From Arion vulgaris (taxonomy: Eukaryota; Mollusca; Gastropoda; Stylommatophora; Arionidae): DNA of 64,000 nt. Made by a program: the position numbers and the translations under genes. Shown one piece after another: positions 60,641-64,000 of the stretch. Under the pieces are notes generated by a model. The model did not search any database. It had not been told where the DNA came from and was given only the letters and a program-made list of their open reading frames with translations. Numbering within the stretch: position 1 is the first letter of the stretch; every line of letters begins with the position of its first letter. The DNA is taken from positions 66,973,274 through 67,037,273 of the forward strand of contig CM036758.1 of assembly GCA_020796225.1 (NCBI GenBank). The letters are read 5' to 3'.

Positions 60641-61250
60641 GTCTTTAAATCGTTTTTCTGTCCACCAACTGATCGTCTGCCACCTTCAAGCTCGCCATAC
60701 ATGCTTTGTTTTTGGATGCATGTATCAGGTATTCGAGCATCGGGACGGGCCCATCTCACTGTCTATGTGTGTATGCATGTCTTCCTCAGAGCTGCAGCGA
60801 GGGCGCAGTCATCAGCAAACAATAGATTTGAGATGGTTTATTCTTTCACCTTTGTGGAGGATTTTAACTTTCTAAGACTGAACAGATTGTTGTCTGTCCT
60901 GTATCTAATCTTTACCCAGTGTTCGTCGCCTCCCAAAAGACATCCATGAGCATGGCAGCAAACATCATGCTGAAGAGTGTTGGGGCTAGAACACCGTAAA
61001 TCTGGCCCTTTTTGACGCCGTTGGTGACATTGAAGGCCTCCGACAGCTCCCCGTCATCAAGTACACGAACCATCATGCCTTCATCAAACTGTTAGACCGT
61101 TCTGAAGCTACATTGGGTCTAATGGAGTATGCCCTGTTTTAAATGATTGATTAAGTGATTGAGTGGGACTCTAGCCAGTGTCTTGCCAGCAATTGACAGG
61201 CGGGAGATCCATTGTGATAATCACTGCAGATCTATTGTCTATCCCCAGGT
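60640..61250 (-). pseudogene. LINE reverse transcriptase fragment with FADD box
   Basis: On the minus strand, about 61095-60930 contains codons for MVRVLDDGELSEAFNVTNGV, then LAPTLFSMMFAAMLMD. Closer to 60850-60800 it reads SNLLFADDCALAAAL, the FADD form of the catalytic YxDD box. Upstream, near 61200, is LLARHWLES-like sequence. The segment that normally lies between (the FVDLTKAFD region) is missing. Frameshifted. Confidence 0.82.
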
Positions 61251-61865
61251 GGAAGATAGTATTGGTTGTCCACTCTTGCCGTTAAGCGTAGGGATGGGAG
61301 CTTTAATTTCCGTTCTAGGCCCAGACGAGTCGCCCTTGTGTTTTATCCGTGTTTATGTAGTATGGTCTTGATATTGTCTAGCCATCTTTTTCTTGGTCTT
61401 CCCTTAGCTCAGGTACCTGGTCTTTTTTTAATGTACGCTGTTAGTGGTGGTTGGTTGTATCCCTTTCTCATTAAATGTCAAAACCACTGCATTTGTTGTT
61501 TTTCGATGTATTCGATGCATAAAGCTATGCCCACTCCGCTTCTGATGTCCTCATTTCGTAGTCTATCTTTCCTGGCTACCCCCACCTCCTTCCTCAAGCA
61601 TTTCATTTCAGACGCCGTGAGCTTTCTGTAGTGTGTTGCCGTCAGAGACCAATTTTGGCACTGGTAACAAAGTGTTGGTTGAAAGATACTGTATATCAGC
61701 TGTCTTTTCACTTTCATCTTGATCTTTGGGTGTTGTAGTAATGGTGCCAGCTTGTAGGTCACTGCATTTGCTATTTGACATATAGTCTCTATTTCTCTAT
61801 CGAGTTATCCGTCCTCTGTGAAAATGCTGCCTAAATATTTGAATTCAGAAACTTGCTTTACTCTG
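61250..61865 (-). pseudogene. LINE reverse transcriptase C-terminus
   Basis: The frame from 61762 reads KMKVKRQLIYSIFQPTLCY, ASEMKCLRKEVGVARKDRLR and YIEKQQMQWF; other frames continue into PRKRWLDNIKT. It is the longer relative of 2490-2835. Confidence 0.85.
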
Positions 61866-62900
61866 GTGTTGTCTATTTGTATGTTGTCTGTTTAAAAGGT
61901 TTTCAAGGGTTTTAAAAGTAGATCTACTGCTTTTAAAATAAAGACACACAATCTGTAGGAATACTTTAAATTTGAGAAACAATGTTTATGCTACAGGTTT
62001 TCCTTGTGCCAGTAAGAATAACAGTTCAGTAATGGATTGAATATATAACTCACCATATGTCGGCAAGAGAAACTGTTTTAACGTATTTTGATTTTTTGGG
62101 GGGCTTTTTCCTAGTAATGTCTCGCTTTAAATCACCATTTTAATCTGGCAACCCCGTTCTGCGCCATCTTCGAAACCGGCAGACGATAGTTGACAACTGG
62201 CAACAAACGAGTGGAGTGTTTTGTTTTGTGACGCCGTTTATATTCAGTAATCATTGGAGGCCAATCTCTTTATGACAGTCTTATAAAATGTCGTATTCAG
62301 GTAATTTCTATATTTTATACTGTCAGAATATAGATTAGGACGACTAACAATAAAATACTACTTATTAAGTGAAAGTAACAGGTACTTTCGGTACTAAGAC
62401 TAAGTTAGTTAATAAAACTTAAAAGAGTGTAATAACTTAACTTAGTTTAACTTAAGGATTATTATTTGATTATATTCCATGGACCATATTGGAATGATTT
62501 TGAGCAGGATTGTAATACACAATTCTAATTTGAATTTGTATATTGGTTATGTCGCTAATAATAATTATTAGCGGCTAATACATCTGCCATACTACCCATA
62601 GTCTCCACAATTCGCCGCTGTTGATTTCAATCAATGGACTGCACTTTTAACTATCACAAGGCACAAGGCGAGTGTCATAACCGTAACGTTTTGAATATTA
62701 TATAGACATCACATAGTCATTGAGTCATTCATGATTCACTCATTGCGTGCCTCTTGGCTGGTTGCCCCAGCTTCAACATTTTTATTTGCTGGAGCAGACT
62801 GGTCTAACTTGAAGGATGTAGGGATGAAGAAAAGGGGACAGATGGTTAATTAGAATTTCGCCCTCCCACTCTTGTTGTTTATAATATATATGTTATATGA
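61865..62900. other. Intergenic, one speculative 5' exon
   Basis: AT-rich apart from a GC-richer piece at about 62140-62240 with GCGCCATCTTCG (reverse CGAAGATGGCGC, YY1-like). At 62288-62300 ATGTCGTATTCAG is followed by GTAATT, a possible start codon and donor. Confidence 0.35.
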
Positions 62901-62904
62901 GGAT

Positions 62905-63700
62905 ATCATCATAGCACCGGACATGTCCAGGTGCTCCGATCTCCCCCTTCAGCAAATCCAGCAGCTCCACCCACCAACACCCCATTTCCCATGTTGATTA
63001 ATCAATCTCTTGCATATTTAGTATGTCGCTTTTTCGGCGCACCAATATTGACACCCATCTTTTCAATCTGGTCACAATGGATTAAAGCCCTAAAACCCCT
63101 CTGTTCGAAAGACTTCAATTTGCGTGAAGAATGTCATTTGATCATTGCAGCTCCTCTGATATTGTAGTGCCAGCCAATCTATCAGCTCAGCTCATTACCT
63201 CCCCAACTCCGCTGCTCAGGGGCAAAAATAGGGATTTCTCTGATCATTGTCTGTACCAGTACCCCACCCAGTTGGTCCTCACCTACCTGATTCGACTTCA
63301 CAATCATGCCATGGAGTCACTGAGTATGAAAAAACGAGAAATTTAGATGCCAACCAGTTCACCGCCTCCAGAATCCCCAACCTCCCTTGTCAAGCTACTT
63401 GTGTTGTGCGAGGGCCCTACTGGCCTTCTTATTATTTTTCTCCTGAGCGTAGTGAAACCCCTCTGATAGCGTTGTTGGCGAATGACAGAACCATCAGTGA
63501 AAAACCACATCTGATCATTGATGATGTCTTCAAGAGCCTTCACGCTTAGAGGATAGATTATTTGTTCTAGTTTTTCTAATAATGTAAAACAGTGAAAGCA
63601 GTCGGAAATTGAGGGGGCATGAATCCATTCCTCCTGTTGCATCCGGGAAGGATCACTTTGTTCCTGCGTATTTTTCCCCCCTGACTCAGCCATGATCTGC
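62905..63700 (-). pseudogene. LINE RNase H domain and tail
   Basis: The minus strand reads MWFFTDGSVIRQQRYQRG (first RNase H aspartate, FTDGSV) near 63510, preceded by a linker and followed by degenerate RNase H, then the tail to about 62905 with AATCAACATGGGAAATGG and the GAGCACCTGGACATGTCC end. It shows the N-terminal RNase H motif missing from the other copies. Confidence 0.75.
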
Positions 63701-64000
63701 CTCTGAGTCTACCCCTTTCTCCTTAATGAGTTCTTCATGGAGAGATTTTCCCTTGTTCGCTGATTCTTAGAATGATCAACCCTCCAAGTTTCAATTCTGT
63801 TAAGTTGGGAGATCAAGAAGGAATCGCATTGACACTCCTGGTGTATTTTTAGGCATCCCGGAATGATGCATAGCCTCATTCTGAATTTTTTCCAGTCTCA
63901 CTGTTGAGGGGCTAATTGTTAGAGAGCAATGTATATTCTATACATGACAAAACAATCCCTTTGGCAAAGAGCACAAGAAGGCGTTGCTCATGTAGCAGCC
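63700..64000. other. Window end, unclassified
   Basis: Possibly LINE sequence upstream of the RNase H domain on the minus strand. No motif is clear. Confidence 0.35.

Overview
This window looks like nuclear DNA from a mollusc, most likely a gastropod. It is AT-rich and intron-rich, and it is crowded with LINE 3' ends, several SINE families, hAT-, piggyBac- and mariner-type MITEs and many minisatellites. A GPCR exon resembles the lineage-expanded receptors of gastropods. There is no prokaryotic operon, CRISPR array or rRNA. The species assignment is inference.

Region 1 (about 2.3-24.5 kb, + strand) is the 3' part of one gene, a class I facilitative glucose transporter (SLC2A/GLUT1-3-like). 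Nine exons are visible with correct splice phases, ending in a stop codon at 24338-24340 followed by AATAAA signals. The N-terminal exons (about TM1-2) lie upstream of the window. The introns are filled with LINE and SINE debris and minisatellites. Two of the minisatellites appear to have been seeded by the gene's own exon edges: a 42-bp array matches the acceptor side of window exon 5, and a 59/53-bp array matches the donor side of window exon 7. A 2.9-kb array of 27-bp units fills the end of the intron before exon 8. Window exon 2 lacks one base, which breaks the frame.

Region 2 (24.5-36.3 kb) is intergenic repeat landscape with well-resolved nested insertions: a piggyBac-like MITE in a SINE, a LINE tail in a SINE, and hAT MITEs in a SINE and in a minisatellite, each with a target-site duplication. 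It also holds LINE reverse transcriptase and RNase H fragments and one GC-rich stretch that I could not classify.

Region 3 (36.29-45.42 kb) is a 9.1-kb LTR retrotransposon on the minus strand, inserted inside a 54-bp minisatellite. It has two nearly identical LTRs of about 2 kb and a gag-like open region (capsid-like part, CCHC zinc knuckle, then a long coiled coil). I can find no pol, so it looks like a gag-only, non-autonomous element.

Region 4 (46.3-48.5 kb, + strand) holds the first exon and the start of the second exon of a class A GPCR. The 54-bp minisatellite unit resembles sequence about 150 bp upstream of this gene's start codon.

Region 5 (about 48.2-55.5 kb) is a block in which known repeats and a Helitron-type Rep/PIF1-like helicase can still be read, but the bases are smeared into homopolymer runs. 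It ends at a gap of exactly 100 N, so I treat it as a sequence-quality artefact rather than biology.

Region 6 (55.6-64 kb) is again repeats: SINEs, about 50 copies of a 53-bp satellite, and LINE reverse transcriptase and RNase H fragments. One speculative 5' exon lies at 62.29 kb. The only genes I can support are the glucose transporter and the GPCR; everything else is repeats or unexplained DNA.
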